Shown here: one piece after another, positions 35,024 through 43,791 of the stretch
How the letters are laid out: every line of letters begins with the position of its first letter
How positions within the stretch are numbered: the first letter of the stretch is position 1
NCBI GenBank assembly: GCA_965247265.1
Contig: OZ252002.1
Location: forward strand, 1,488,001-1,552,000
DNA: 64,000 nucleotides
Direction: 5' to 3'
Source of the DNA: G965247265 sp965247265
Lineage (GTDB): Bacteria > Pseudomonadota > Gammaproteobacteria > UBA4575
Program-made: the position numbers and the translations under genes
Notes under the pieces: generated by a model
Told to the model about the DNA's origin: nothing
Database searches by the model: none
The model's input: the letters and a program-made list of their open reading frames with translations, nothing else

Positions 35024-35205
35024 TTCCGAAATACGAACAATATTTAGAAACTAATCAAGCGCATCTGTTTGGGCTAACATTAGATGGCATGATAGGTTTA
35101 TTGTCACTAGTGGCCGTTGCAATTTTAGCAGTTGTGTTGTTGGGTATGGGAATAACCAATATTGTTAAATTTTTTTCAGCCAGCAGTAACGGCGCTGATA
35201 GTTAG
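34966..35205 (+). CDS. Small two-helix membrane protein (79 aa)
   Basis: MLWKGIIFLALCALFISRLI begins with one helix and the middle (MIGLLSLVAVAILAVVLLGM) is another. No family recognised. It overlaps the end of the interrupted DUF6868-type gene; AAGGAATTT precedes its ATG. Confidence 0.5.
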   Translation: MLWKGIIFLALCALFISRLIPKYEQYLETNQAHLFGLTLDGMIGLLSLVAVAILAVVLLGMGITNIVKFFSASSNGADS

Positions 35206-35734
35206 TTAGCTTTTTCCCATCGACCCCACACCACTTTATTGCTGATGATGGGTAGAATGAAAAATCCCAATGAAAATGATTCATGTTTTACTTCAGCAAT
35301 AATTGATTGATCTTCTCCAGCATTTAATTTTATTTCAGCACGCGATGTTGCGCTCACAAACACATGGAAATAATTTTCACGCAAGCCTTTAAAGCGTATT
35401 TCTCCATTTTCACATTCATATTCGTCATTCTCAGCCGTTATCTCATAAAGTATAATGTCTTGCTCATTTTCTATTACTACAAGCTTTAGTCGATCACCAT
35501 TTTCTATTTCTAACCTAATTCTTTGGTCTTCATATGCCGGCACATAGTCCATCCCGAACAAATCACTTAAAAATTTATTGCCATTAAAATTTTGATAAGT
35601 GCCTTCTAAGTATGAGCAGTTTTCCCCTGGCGCTTCACTTATCTCAGGCCAGTTTTTAGGGTAGGGTGTTGTGCTTTGCAGTTAGAGACAATAAAAGCTG
35701 TTAAAACAGCTATATAGCAATTAGACACTTTCAT
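35202..35734 (-). pseudogene. Lipoprotein gene broken by a frameshift
   Basis: ATG 35734 overlaps the end of aguB by 14 bases and reads MKVSNCYIAVLTAFIVSNCK, a signal peptide with a possible lipobox cysteine, then soon runs into a stop. In another frame the text TPYPKNWPEISEAPGENCSY, LEGTYQNFNGNKFLSDLFG runs without a break into the long frame that ends at 35202. Together they form an ordinary lipoprotein of about 175 residues, with one indel between about 35690 and 35650. The downstream part has strand-rich text (YECENGEIRFKGLRENYFHV). Either a real mutation or a consensus error. Confidence 0.7.
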
Positions 35735-36614
35735 CTATAAACCGCTTATCTATATTAAAATAAGCATCCACACGCCTGTCTCGTAAATAAGGCCAAATTT
35801 GCCTAACTTGTTCTGTTTCCGATAAATTAATTGTTGCAAATAGTGTTTCTTCTTTTTCGCAAGATGCCATCGCGGTAATTTTCCCCATAGCATCTGTGAC
35901 AAAAGATTGCCCCCAAAAGTTGATGCCAGCAGTTTTGTTTGAGAGATTTTTTTCAAGACCAATGCGGTTTACACACATTAAAGGTATATTGTTGGCGATT
36001 GAGTGCCCCTGTTGAATAACTTGCCAAGCTTGACATTGGCGTTGTTGTTCATTGTTATCATCTCTTGGATCCCATCCGATCGCTGTTGGAAAAATAAGAA
36101 CCTGTGCACCCGCCAGCGCCATGAGTCGCGCACCTTCAGGAAACCACTGATCCCAACAAATCATGACGCCGAGTTTGCCTAAAGAGGTTTGAATGGGAGT
36201 AAATCCTAAATCGCCGAGTGCAAAATAGTATTTTTCATGATATCCAGGGTCATCTGGAATGTGCATTTTTCTATACATGCCTGCTAAGTCACCATTATTT
36301 TCAAATACTACTGCGGTGTTGTGATAAAGACCCTCAGCACGTTTTTCAAATATTGAGCCAACAAGGACTACCTTGTTTTCACTAGCTGCACTACTTAACA
36401 TTTGTGTGAGTGGACCAGGTATTGTTTGTGCGAGGCTAAAACAGTGAGTAGATTCTTCTTGGCAAAAATACAGGCAGCTATGCAATTCACACAACACAAC
36501 TAATTGCGCACCATTTTTAGCGGCTGATTTTATTTCTGCAATTGCGAAATCAAGGTTGGTTTGATAATCCGCATGCAATTTTTGTTGAACAAGCGCAACA
36601 TTAATATTATTCAC
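35721..36614 (-). CDS. aguB: N-carbamoylputrescine amidase
   Basis: 297 residues of the nitrilase superfamily. The catalytic triad is visible: Glu43 (VVLCELHS), Lys116 (YRKMHIPDDPGYHEKYYF) and Cys153 (MICWDQWFPEGAR). The GYHEKYYF and FPTAIGWDP texts are specific for AguB. It hydrolyses N-carbamoylputrescine to putrescine, CO2 and ammonia. Its start overlaps the aguA stop by 4 bases, so the two are one operon. Confidence 0.95.
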   Translation of the reverse strand: MNNINVALVQQKLHADYQTNLDFAIAEIKSAAKNGAQLVVLCELHSCLYFCQEESTHCFSLAQTIPGPLTQMLSSAASENKVVLVGSIFEKRAEGLYHNTAVVFENNGDLAGMYRKMHIPDDPGYHEKYYFALGDLGFTPIQTSLGKLGVMICWDQWFPEGARLMALAGAQVLIFPTAIGWDPRDDNNEQQRQCQAWQVIQQGHSIANNIPLMCVNRIGLEKNLSNKTAGINFWGQSFVTDAMGKITAMASCEKEETLFATINLSETEQVRQIWPYLRDRRVDAYFNIDKRFIDESV

Positions 36615-37642
36615 GCTAATAATCCTTTTGGAATTTGCATAGTTGCACAGTGTATTCCTCCGAACTGTTGAATTAAAATTGTGCTATCAATATCAATTAC
36701 TTCTCGAGTTGGAAATAGTTCATCAAAGGTCTGCAACACATTCGCATCCTGTTTATCATTAAATACAGGTACAAATATACAGTGGTTAGTGATTAAGAAG
36801 TTTGTGTAACTGGCGGGTAGCTGCATACCAGATTTAATTATTGGGTCTGGAAGCGGTAGAGGGATGGTGTCCACATTTTTACAATGATTTTTCTTTAAAT
36901 AATTTATTTGTCTTTGTAGTTCATTTAATGAATTATTATTAGCATCATTATGATGGCCTATAGATGCATAGACAATGATATTGTCACTGCAGTAGCGAAC
37001 AAGATTATCGATATGTCCATCCGTATCGTCACCAATAATTGGATTCACATCAACCCAATACGTCTCACTTACGCCAAACCAATTTGAAAATTGGTTTTCA
37101 AGATCTGTAAATATTGTAGGTTTTGCATGAATGTCTCGCTTAAAACATGATTTTGAGGAGAATAGTTCGCCTTTGCTATTAATTTCAATATTGCCAGCCT
37201 CGATCATATGATCGATTTGAATGAATTTAGAACTGAGATTTATTGTTTTAGCAAACTTTAGGTTGAACGAATTATCGAGATCATAATTATATTTTTGTCC
37301 CCAGGCATCAAAATTAAAATCATATGCAGTAAAATTTGAATTAGATGCAGTGCAAATCGGTCCAAAATCTCGCACCCAGGTATCATTTGTTGGAATCTCA
37401 ACGATTATTATATTTTTAATGGGTACTTTTTTTTCATTCAGAATCTCTTTAATGTGAGATGAGTGCGCCTTGTCATAGGCTATAATTATCAGGTGCTGTT
37501 GCTGGCAGATATAGTTGCTTAGCTTAAAATACGTTTCTTCAGCAGCCTTTAATATATTTTTCCAATCTGAATTAGGGTGCGGCCAGACAACAATAATGGC
37601 ATCTTGCCACGCCCACTCGGGAGCAAGGCGATTTACGCTCAC
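36611..37642 (-). CDS. aguA: Agmatine deiminase
   Basis: 343 residues of the pentein fold. Motifs NDTWVRDFGPI, EAGNIEINSKG, GDDTDGHIDNLVRY and the catalytic cysteine in GGIHCATMQIP (Cys332) are all in place. It converts agmatine to N-carbamoylputrescine and ammonia; AguB completes the route to putrescine. Note that the first Gly-rich motif reads EAGNIE, where many family members have EGGNI. Confidence 0.95.
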   Translation of the reverse strand: MSVNRLAPEWAWQDAIIVVWPHPNSDWKNILKAAEETYFKLSNYICQQQHLIIIAYDKAHSSHIKEILNEKKVPIKNIIIVEIPTNDTWVRDFGPICTASNSNFTAYDFNFDAWGQKYNYDLDNSFNLKFAKTINLSSKFIQIDHMIEAGNIEINSKGELFSSKSCFKRDIHAKPTIFTDLENQFSNWFGVSETYWVDVNPIIGDDTDGHIDNLVRYCSDNIIVYASIGHHNDANNNSLNELQRQINYLKKNHCKNVDTIPLPLPDPIIKSGMQLPASYTNFLITNHCIFVPVFNDKQDANVLQTFDELFPTREVIDIDSTILIQQFGGIHCATMQIPKGLLA

Positions 37643-37700
37643 AATTTGAAACTATAAAAATTCTAAGAGTGCTTTATTCTGAAAGCTGATGTACTTTAGA

Positions 37701-37982
37701 TCAATGCTTAACAGAGTGAATTACGAAATTATTCTCAAAGAATACAGAATAACTTCCATAATCCCATCTGTAAATTGCAGGCTCACCCACGGGCTCTTGA
37801 CGGCTGCTTGGTTCACCAAAATTTGACTCAACTTCAATTTTGCTTAAACCTCTATGTGGCATGCTTGAATTGACCACGACTTGTGCATCAGAATCAGGTG
37901 TCTTCACTACTTGTGCATTTACCTGTAATGTTGCGACCAATATTAGAATTATGGGTGCGATAGAGAGTTTTAAGTAGTGCAT
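37701..37982 (-). CDS. Small exported protein (93 aa)
   Basis: Signal peptide (LSIAPIILILVATLQVNAQ) then a short conserved text: PHRGLSKIEVESNFGEPSSR, VGEPAIYRWDYGSYSVFFEN, FVIHSVKH. Proteins with this 'RG-x-S-x-x-x-V-x-x-x-FG-x-P ... RW-Y' pattern are common in gammaproteobacteria and resemble the small outer-membrane SmpA/OmlA fold. Function not known. Confidence 0.7.
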   Translation of the reverse strand: MHYLKLSIAPIILILVATLQVNAQVVKTPDSDAQVVVNSSMPHRGLSKIEVESNFGEPSSRQEPVGEPAIYRWDYGSYSVFFENNFVIHSVKH

Positions 37983-38257
37983 AGGCCTAATGGGATGGTG
38001 ATGTTACGCGAATCATAGCACTCCCACTTAGTAGCGTGAATATAGGCTAATTATATGCACGATGACTGTTGAAATTTAGCAGACCAAATGCACACATATG
38101 CATATAAGCGAACTTCATATCGAATATTTGGACTAAAATTATTGAACGATGCCTTAATTTTTTGGCCGGCCTAACTATTTAATATTAATTTATATATATC
38201 AACGATTTATATAATATTACTCATTTTATTTAACTTCTCAAATCGATTCACTCATAA

Positions 38258-39505
38258 ATGTTTAGGCCGCTGGAATTATATGTAGGATTGCGTTATTTGC
38301 GTGCTAAACGACGTAATCATTTTATTTCATTTATCTCCTTCATATCCGTTTTTGGTGTAGCGCTTGGAATTACAGTAATTATCACAGTTTTATCTGTAAT
38401 GAACGGATTTCAGCGTGAGATAAAGGACCGAATTTTAAGTATGACTGCTCATGCCACCGTGCTTGAATTAGATGGACAGCTAAGAGACTGGCAATCAGTA
38501 GATCAAAAACTCAAAGATCATGATGTGATTCTAGGTACAGCGCCCTATGTGTCGGGGCAGGGAATGATTGTCTATGGGAAACAAGTAACCGGTGCGTTAG
38601 TCCGTGGAATTAATCCACAGCTGGAGACACGGGTTTCTCGTTTAGCTGATAATCTTGTCGATGCTAGGCTTGATGTACTAAAAGCAGGTGAATTTGGTAT
38701 TTTATTAGGCAGTGATTTGGCAGAGTATTTACGTGTTTCGGTAGGTAAAAAAATCACCGTGATTACACCTGAGGCCACTGTAACACCTGCTGGAATTATT
38801 CCTAAATTTAGAAGATTCACTGTTGTAGGCACGTACCATGTCGGTATGCCGCAGTATGATCGAAATACTGCAGCCATTCACATTGATGATGCAAAGCGAC
38901 TGTTTCACTTAGGTGATTCTGTGTCGGGATTACGTTTAAAATTTTTTGATTTATTTAATGCACCTCAAATTGCGAGTGAGCTTCGCGAAGAACTTGGAAC
39001 AAAATATTGGGTTTCAAATTGGACGCAACAAAATAAAAACTTTTTTCGCGCATTGAAAATGGAAAAGACCATGATGCTCATCATTATGATACTAATTGTT
39101 GCTGTAGCAGCCTTTAACATTGTTTCTATGTTGGTAATGGTAGTTACAGACAAGCAAAGTGATATTGCAATATTACGAACACTGGGCGTCACGCCGAAAA
39201 GTATTATGGGAATATTTATTGTTCAGGGCACGTTAATTGGTTTAGCGGGTACATTACTCGGCGCATTGGGAGGTTATTTATTGGCATCTAATTTAGAAGA
39301 TATTGTTAGTAGTATTGAAGACATATTGGGACGGAAGTTTCTAGCCCCTGACGTGTATCCAATAAGTGATTTTCCTTCTCAAATAGTATCCGGTGATGTA
39401 ACCATGGTTTGCGTTATAGCATTTACGTTAACGGTATTGGCTACGATTTATCCCGCGTGGGAGGCTTCGCGCACACAACCTGCAGAAGCACTTCGATACG
39501 AGTAA
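38258..39505 (+). CDS. lolC: Lipoprotein-releasing system permease LolC/LolE family
   Basis: 415 residues, with one N-terminal helix (FISFISVFGVALGITVIITV) and three C-terminal ones, and a periplasmic domain between. Texts LYVGLRYLRAKRRNHFISFI, MNGFQREIKDRIL, DKQSDIAILRTLGVTPKSIM and YPAWEASRTQPAEALRYE are typical. It extracts outer-membrane lipoproteins from the inner membrane and passes them to LolA. Only one permease is encoded beside LolD here, as in lineages where a single LolF-like protein replaces LolC and LolE. Confidence 0.93.
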   Translation: MFRPLELYVGLRYLRAKRRNHFISFISFISVFGVALGITVIITVLSVMNGFQREIKDRILSMTAHATVLELDGQLRDWQSVDQKLKDHDVILGTAPYVSGQGMIVYGKQVTGALVRGINPQLETRVSRLADNLVDARLDVLKAGEFGILLGSDLAEYLRVSVGKKITVITPEATVTPAGIIPKFRRFTVVGTYHVGMPQYDRNTAAIHIDDAKRLFHLGDSVSGLRLKFFDLFNAPQIASELREELGTKYWVSNWTQQNKNFFRALKMEKTMMLIIMILIVAVAAFNIVSMLVMVVTDKQSDIAILRTLGVTPKSIMGIFIVQGTLIGLAGTLLGALGGYLLASNLEDIVSSIEDILGRKFLAPDVYPISDFPSQIVSGDVTMVCVIAFTLTVLATIYPAWEASRTQPAEALRYE

Positions 39506-40192
39506 ATGGTCATGGATAATGTGTTGAGCTGCAGTAATCTATTAAAAACATTTAGTAGTGGTCCATTAAGTGTGGAAGTATTAAAAGGTATAAATTTTTC
39601 ACTTAAAGAACATAGCAGAGTCGCAATTGTTGGTGCGTCGGGCAGTGGAAAAAGCACGTTGATGCATCTTTTGGGTGGATTGGATATACCAGATCAAGGC
39701 GCAGTGCAGGTTTGTGGTGAAGACATGTCTGCGTTATCAGATGCACAAAGAGGAAAATTGCGTAATCAGTCTTTAGGTTTTATTTACCAATTTCACCATC
39801 TATTGCCGGAATTCACCGCCTTAGAAAATGTTGCGATGCCGCTATTTTTACGTGGCGGATCCATTAGGCATGCTAAAGATGAAGCGAAAGAGTATTTATC
39901 CAAAGTTGGGCTAAAAGAGCGGGTACTGCATAAACCTACCGAGCTTTCAGGAGGCGAAAGACAACGTGTTGCTATTGCAAGGGCATTAGTAACAAAACCA
40001 AAAATAATTCTTGCTGATGAGCCTACAGGTAATTTGGATCGGAAAAATGCCATTCAAGTGCAAGAGCTAATGCTGCAATTAAATGACGAGCTTGGAACAG
40101 CAGTGGTCATCGTCACGCATGATCATGAAATTGCCGAGTCTATGAATGAAACCTATTTATTGGAAGATGGAAAACTAGCTGAAATCGGCTAA
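39506..40192 (+). CDS. lolD: Lipoprotein-releasing ATPase LolD
   Basis: 228 residues. Walker A GASGSGKST, the family-typical LGFIYQFHHLLPEFTALENV, signature LSGGERQRVAIARA and Walker B IILADEPTGNLD. The start is adjacent to the lolC stop. Its 3' end overlaps the convergent broken membrane gene by about 50 bases. Confidence 0.95.
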   Translation: MVMDNVLSCSNLLKTFSSGPLSVEVLKGINFSLKEHSRVAIVGASGSGKSTLMHLLGGLDIPDQGAVQVCGEDMSALSDAQRGKLRNQSLGFIYQFHHLLPEFTALENVAMPLFLRGGSIRHAKDEAKEYLSKVGLKERVLHKPTELSGGERQRVAIARALVTKPKIILADEPTGNLDRKNAIQVQELMLQLNDELGTAVVIVTHDHEIAESMNETYLLEDGKLAEIG

Positions 40193-40823
40193 TTGCAGGG
40201 AGTGTTAATGCGATAACTGCGATCCCAAATAAAAATCCATAAACTAAAATTGCAGGTACCTGAAATGCGAGCAAACTAGACTCGTAAATTAGATGAGTCA
40301 TATCCTGCTGGTTAAAATTGTTTTTTAAATTGTTGCCCACAAAGTTTGCAAATAATTTTGCAAATTTATGCGTAACAATCGACAGCACTAAAAATAATAA
40401 AAACACCCATATACTAGGGACTAAACTAATAGTGCTTATGGGCGCAGCCCAATTAAATAGCATTGCTGTCGCAAGAATGGCTTGAATAGGTATCACAAGT
40501 GCGGGAATGATACCCACCATAGGAATAAAGGGGAGCACAAGGCTGGATACAAATAATCAGTTTATTAACGAATGGATTCGCTCTGAATGTTCTAATAGTA
40601 CATTCCCAAGACTTGGTATAAGATCAACGCCATATAATGCAGGGCAGGCAGACAATATAAATATCAATACCAGTATTACTCTTGCAAAGGGTAATTCAAT
40701 ATGGGAATACATCCATTCCAGTACAATAGACGCGTCAATTTTTTCTCTTAATTTTTCTAAAAAATAGATAATTGGAATTGCAAGTGCAATTTCTACGATA
40801 AGTGCAATAAAAATTCGCGACAT
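40140..40823 (-). pseudogene. Multi-helix membrane protein interrupted by TGA
   Basis: An 88-codon frame (MSRIFIALIVEIALAIPIIY ... HSLIN) stops at TGA 40557-40559 and the same frame continues as LFVSSLVLPFIPMVGIIPAL for another 138 codons. Both parts are hydrophobic and in phase, so this is one protein of about 227 residues with five or six helices cut by a single nonsense codon. Family not recognised; similar proteins with the 'P-x-x-G-x-x-PALV-x-P' segment occur in gammaproteobacteria. It follows the DUF2062 gene on the same strand. Confidence 0.65.
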
Positions 40824-40824
40824 G

Positions 40825-41367
40825 TTATCTACTTATTCGATTATTTTTCTGTGATTTGCGTAGTTTTCTGTTTTTCCAAAACGAAATAACATGAATTCGC
40901 CACAATACACGTACTGCAATGTAACCAATCAAACTAAAAAGTGATCCCATAAACAAACACCCAACAAGAAATGGATGCCAACGTTCACGTAATTCAGTAA
41001 ACAGCCAATTCAAACTTAACTCAAATTCAAAGGGGCTAAGGTAGGTGCGGGTGAGCCAAGTACCTACTCTGTATGCAATATAAAAAAGTGCAGGCATAGT
41101 AAGCGGATTCGTTGCCCATACTAAGGCGACTGAAATGGGTAAGTTGCAACGCATAATTATGGCTAAGCCAGCTGCAATGACCATTTGAAATGGAAGTGGT
41201 ATAAATGCACAAAATAATCCGATTGCAAATGCGCCGGCAACAGATTTTTTGTTTAAATGCCAAATGTTTTGGTCATGAAGGAGTTCCCCGAAAATACTCA
41301 CGGACGCCTCATCACGAATACGGTGACTGGGAAATATTTTACTCAGAAATTTTCGTGGCGATGGCAT
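40825..41367 (-). CDS. DUF2062 membrane protein
   Basis: 180 residues. A soluble N-terminus, then FAIGLFCAFIPLPFQMVIAA and WATNPLTMPALFYIAYRVG, the defining motifs of DUF2062, with two or three helices. Function unknown; the gene is often found near comEC and the lol and exb genes, as here. Confidence 0.85.
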   Translation of the reverse strand: MPSPRKFLSKIFPSHRIRDEASVSIFGELLHDQNIWHLNKKSVAGAFAIGLFCAFIPLPFQMVIAAGLAIIMRCNLPISVALVWATNPLTMPALFYIAYRVGTWLTRTYLSPFEFELSLNWLFTELRERWHPFLVGCLFMGSLFSLIGYIAVRVLWRIHVISFWKNRKLRKSQKNNRISR

Positions 41368-41420
41368 TGCATTGAGGGCTACGTTTTAAATTAAATCTTT
41401 CAAATTCTAGGCTAAGTTAA

Positions 41421-42594
41421 GTGATTGGATTCTCAATAGCATTTTTACTTGGAATAGTCATTCTAACAATGTTTGAGACATTGCCGAACTGGCAATGGGT
41501 ATTTGGGCTACTGCCAGTAATTTTGATAGCCATCAAATGGCCGCGTAGTATTTTTGTAATGGGTTTAGTGATAGGAGTGTTGTGGGCATTAGTTCATGCA
41601 TATATTAAATTATACCCCTCTCTAGATCGAAATTTAGAAGGCATAGACCTAGACATAATTGGAATGGTTTATTCTATACCGTCACAAAATGGACGCAGTG
41701 TGCGGTTTGATTTAAATGTTATTGAAGCGAAGTTGACAAAAAATCATTCAAACACAGAAGTCCCAAAATATATTTGTTTGAGCTGGTATGGGGAATCACC
41801 AAAGATCCGACTAGGCGAGAAATGGCAACTCCAAGTGCGCCTTAAACGACCATGGGGATTTGCTAATCTCCGGGAGCTTCGACTAGTCACTTCTCGACGA
41901 TATTGGTGTGCTGCTTGAGTGCAGTACCCCTCACGTCCTAACTTATGATCACTAAGGCGATCATGAATAGATATCGAAGATTTCCCTATATAGTTAAGGC
42001 TTTCAGATTCATAAAGTGCATAAGTTCCTGTTGAATCTGGCGCATTTGCTATATTTTCGTGATTAAAAGCGTATAAATCACATGGAATCGATCAGGTAAA
42101 TAAATTGGTTATAAGTCAACCGATAAGGACCATGCAGGAGGGGCAGACAGTATATTAGAAAACATATTGGTCGATCAGATAATCAGTAGTGCGCCTGATG
42201 AGTATCTTCATGACCAAAGCAAAAAATGCAAGCAAGGGCAAAGTTGGGTTTGGGACGGTGTGTATTTTGAATTTTTACATCCTAATGAAGATTTACATAA
42301 ACTATCTAATAATAATCGTTCTTGTGTCTTACGAGTACACATAAAGTTGGAAGTATATTGATAACAGGCGATATTGAGAGAGCTATTGAACGAAAATTGG
42401 TAGAAAATCAATCTATTTTGCTTGATACTGATGTGCTAATTGTTCCGCATCATGGTAGCAACTCCTCTTCAACTACTGAATTTATACAATCCGCATCCCC
42501 AGAGCATGCAGTTTTCGCAACAGGCTATCGGAATCCATATGAGTTTCCAAAAGAAAAAGTGGTGTCGCGTTATGAAGAATTTGGAGCGCATTAG
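41421..42594 (+). pseudogene. comEC: comEC/rec2 remnant with large deletion and frameshifts
   Basis: Frame 1 begins GFSIAFLLGIVILTMFETLP and continues through the DUF4131 N-terminal domain to RPWGFAN at about 41870, then loses phase: GSFD, a stop, then SLLDDIGVLLECSTPHV are readable in another frame. The whole competence-helix domain is missing. At 42110-42170 STDKDHAGGADSILEN, then text to 42594 (SILITGDIERAIERKLV, VLIVPHHGSNSSST, AVFATGYRNPY) match the C-terminal beta-lactamase-fold domain. Intact ComEC has about 750 residues; only about 1.2 kb remains here. DNA uptake by this channel cannot work. Confidence 0.85.
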
Positions 42595-42745
42595 CGAATA
42601 CAGCATCACAAGGTATGATTACATTTTCATTTTCTAACAAAACTGGCCTTCAACCGCAACCTGGATACCGTGAGACAAGAAGAAAATTCTGGCATTCTAT
42701 TTATTAAATAAGTAAATATAGCGAAACTTTAAGGAGTTCTGATAC

Positions 42746-43369
42746 GTGTATGAAATTGTGATAGCAGGCGGTTGGCTCATGCTGCCTATCATTGCATGCT
42801 CAATTGTTGCACTAGCAATAACGATCGAAAGATTTTGGACGCTACAAAAAGAGCGTGTCACCCCTAAATACTTAGCTGCAAAAATATGGCAATGGAGCAA
42901 AGACGGTAAGCTCGATGAAAATCGAATACTTCAAATCCGTAAGAGTTCTCCCTTGGGCCGGATATTGGCGGCGGGTTTGCTAAATCAAAATTATGACCGT
43001 GAGATTATGAAAGAGAGCGTTGAGGAAACTGGTCGGCACGTCGCCTATGAGCTACAACGGTTTCTGAATACATTAGGCACTATTGCGGCAATTTCACCGT
43101 TATTAGGGTTACTTGGTACAGTCATTGGGATGATTCAGGTGTTTAGTGTAATCACCAGTGTGGGAGTAGGAGATCCCGGTGAGTTGGCAGGCGGAATTTC
43201 TCAGGCATTAATTACAACAGCGGCTGGTCTTTGTGTTGCAATACCTAGTTTAATATTTGTGCGTTACTTTAGAAGAAAAGTAGATGGTTTAATTGTAGGG
43301 ATGGAAGAAGAAGCTATTAAGCTTATAGAAGTTATGCATGGCCAGCGTAATCCCAAAACTAAAACATGA
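42746..43369 (+). CDS. exbB: ExbB/TolQ-family proton channel protein
   Basis: 207 residues, GTG start at 42746 after AAGGAG. Three helices; the motif RFLNTLGTIAAISPLLGLLG and TVIGMIQVF and the pore segment ISQALITTAAGLCVAIPSLI are typical of ExbB/TolQ/MotA. With ExbD below it forms a proton-driven motor, usually for TonB. No TonB gene is nearby. Its stop overlaps the exbD start (ATGA). Confidence 0.9.
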   Translation: MYEIVIAGGWLMLPIIACSIVALAITIERFWTLQKERVTPKYLAAKIWQWSKDGKLDENRILQIRKSSPLGRILAAGLLNQNYDREIMKESVEETGRHVAYELQRFLNTLGTIAAISPLLGLLGTVIGMIQVFSVITSVGVGDPGELAGGISQALITTAAGLCVAIPSLIFVRYFRRKVDGLIVGMEEEAIKLIEVMHGQRNPKTKT

Positions 43370-43779
43370 ATTTTAGCCGAGCACAGCTAGATCGTCTCGA
43401 AGTAAACATTACACCTCTCATTGATGTGGTGTTTTTGTTACTAATTTTCTTCATGGTGACGACAACATTTAATCAACAGGCTGAATTGAGAGTTGATTTA
43501 CCTGAAGCGTCGGCTGAAGAGCAGACACTTGAGGTTATACCTATTGAAATTACGATTGATACTGCAGGCATCTATTTTGTGAATGGAATGAGCTTATCTA
43601 AAAATGATGCCAATGCACTAATTCAGTCATTGCAAAAAATACTTGATGAAGATGTTGACCGGAGTGTAATTATTCGTGCCGATGCAACAACACCGCATCA
43701 AGCAGTGGTAACTGCAATGGATGCGGTTTCTCGTGTTGGAATTTCAAAGTTATCTATTGCTACTTCAAAGCCAAAATGA
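43366..43779 (+). CDS. exbD: ExbD/TolR-family protein
   Basis: 137 residues. One helix with the conserved aspartate (VNITPLIDVVFLLLIFFMVT, Asp19-20 region) that carries protons, then a periplasmic domain (VIIRADATTPHQAVVTAMDA). Placed between exbB and msbA, an order found in many gammaproteobacteria and linked to envelope lipid genes. Confidence 0.92.
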   Translation: MNFSRAQLDRLEVNITPLIDVVFLLLIFFMVTTTFNQQAELRVDLPEASAEEQTLEVIPIEITIDTAGIYFVNGMSLSKNDANALIQSLQKILDEDVDRSVIIRADATTPHQAVVTAMDAVSRVGISKLSIATSKPK

Positions 43780-43791
43780 AACTAAGCCATT

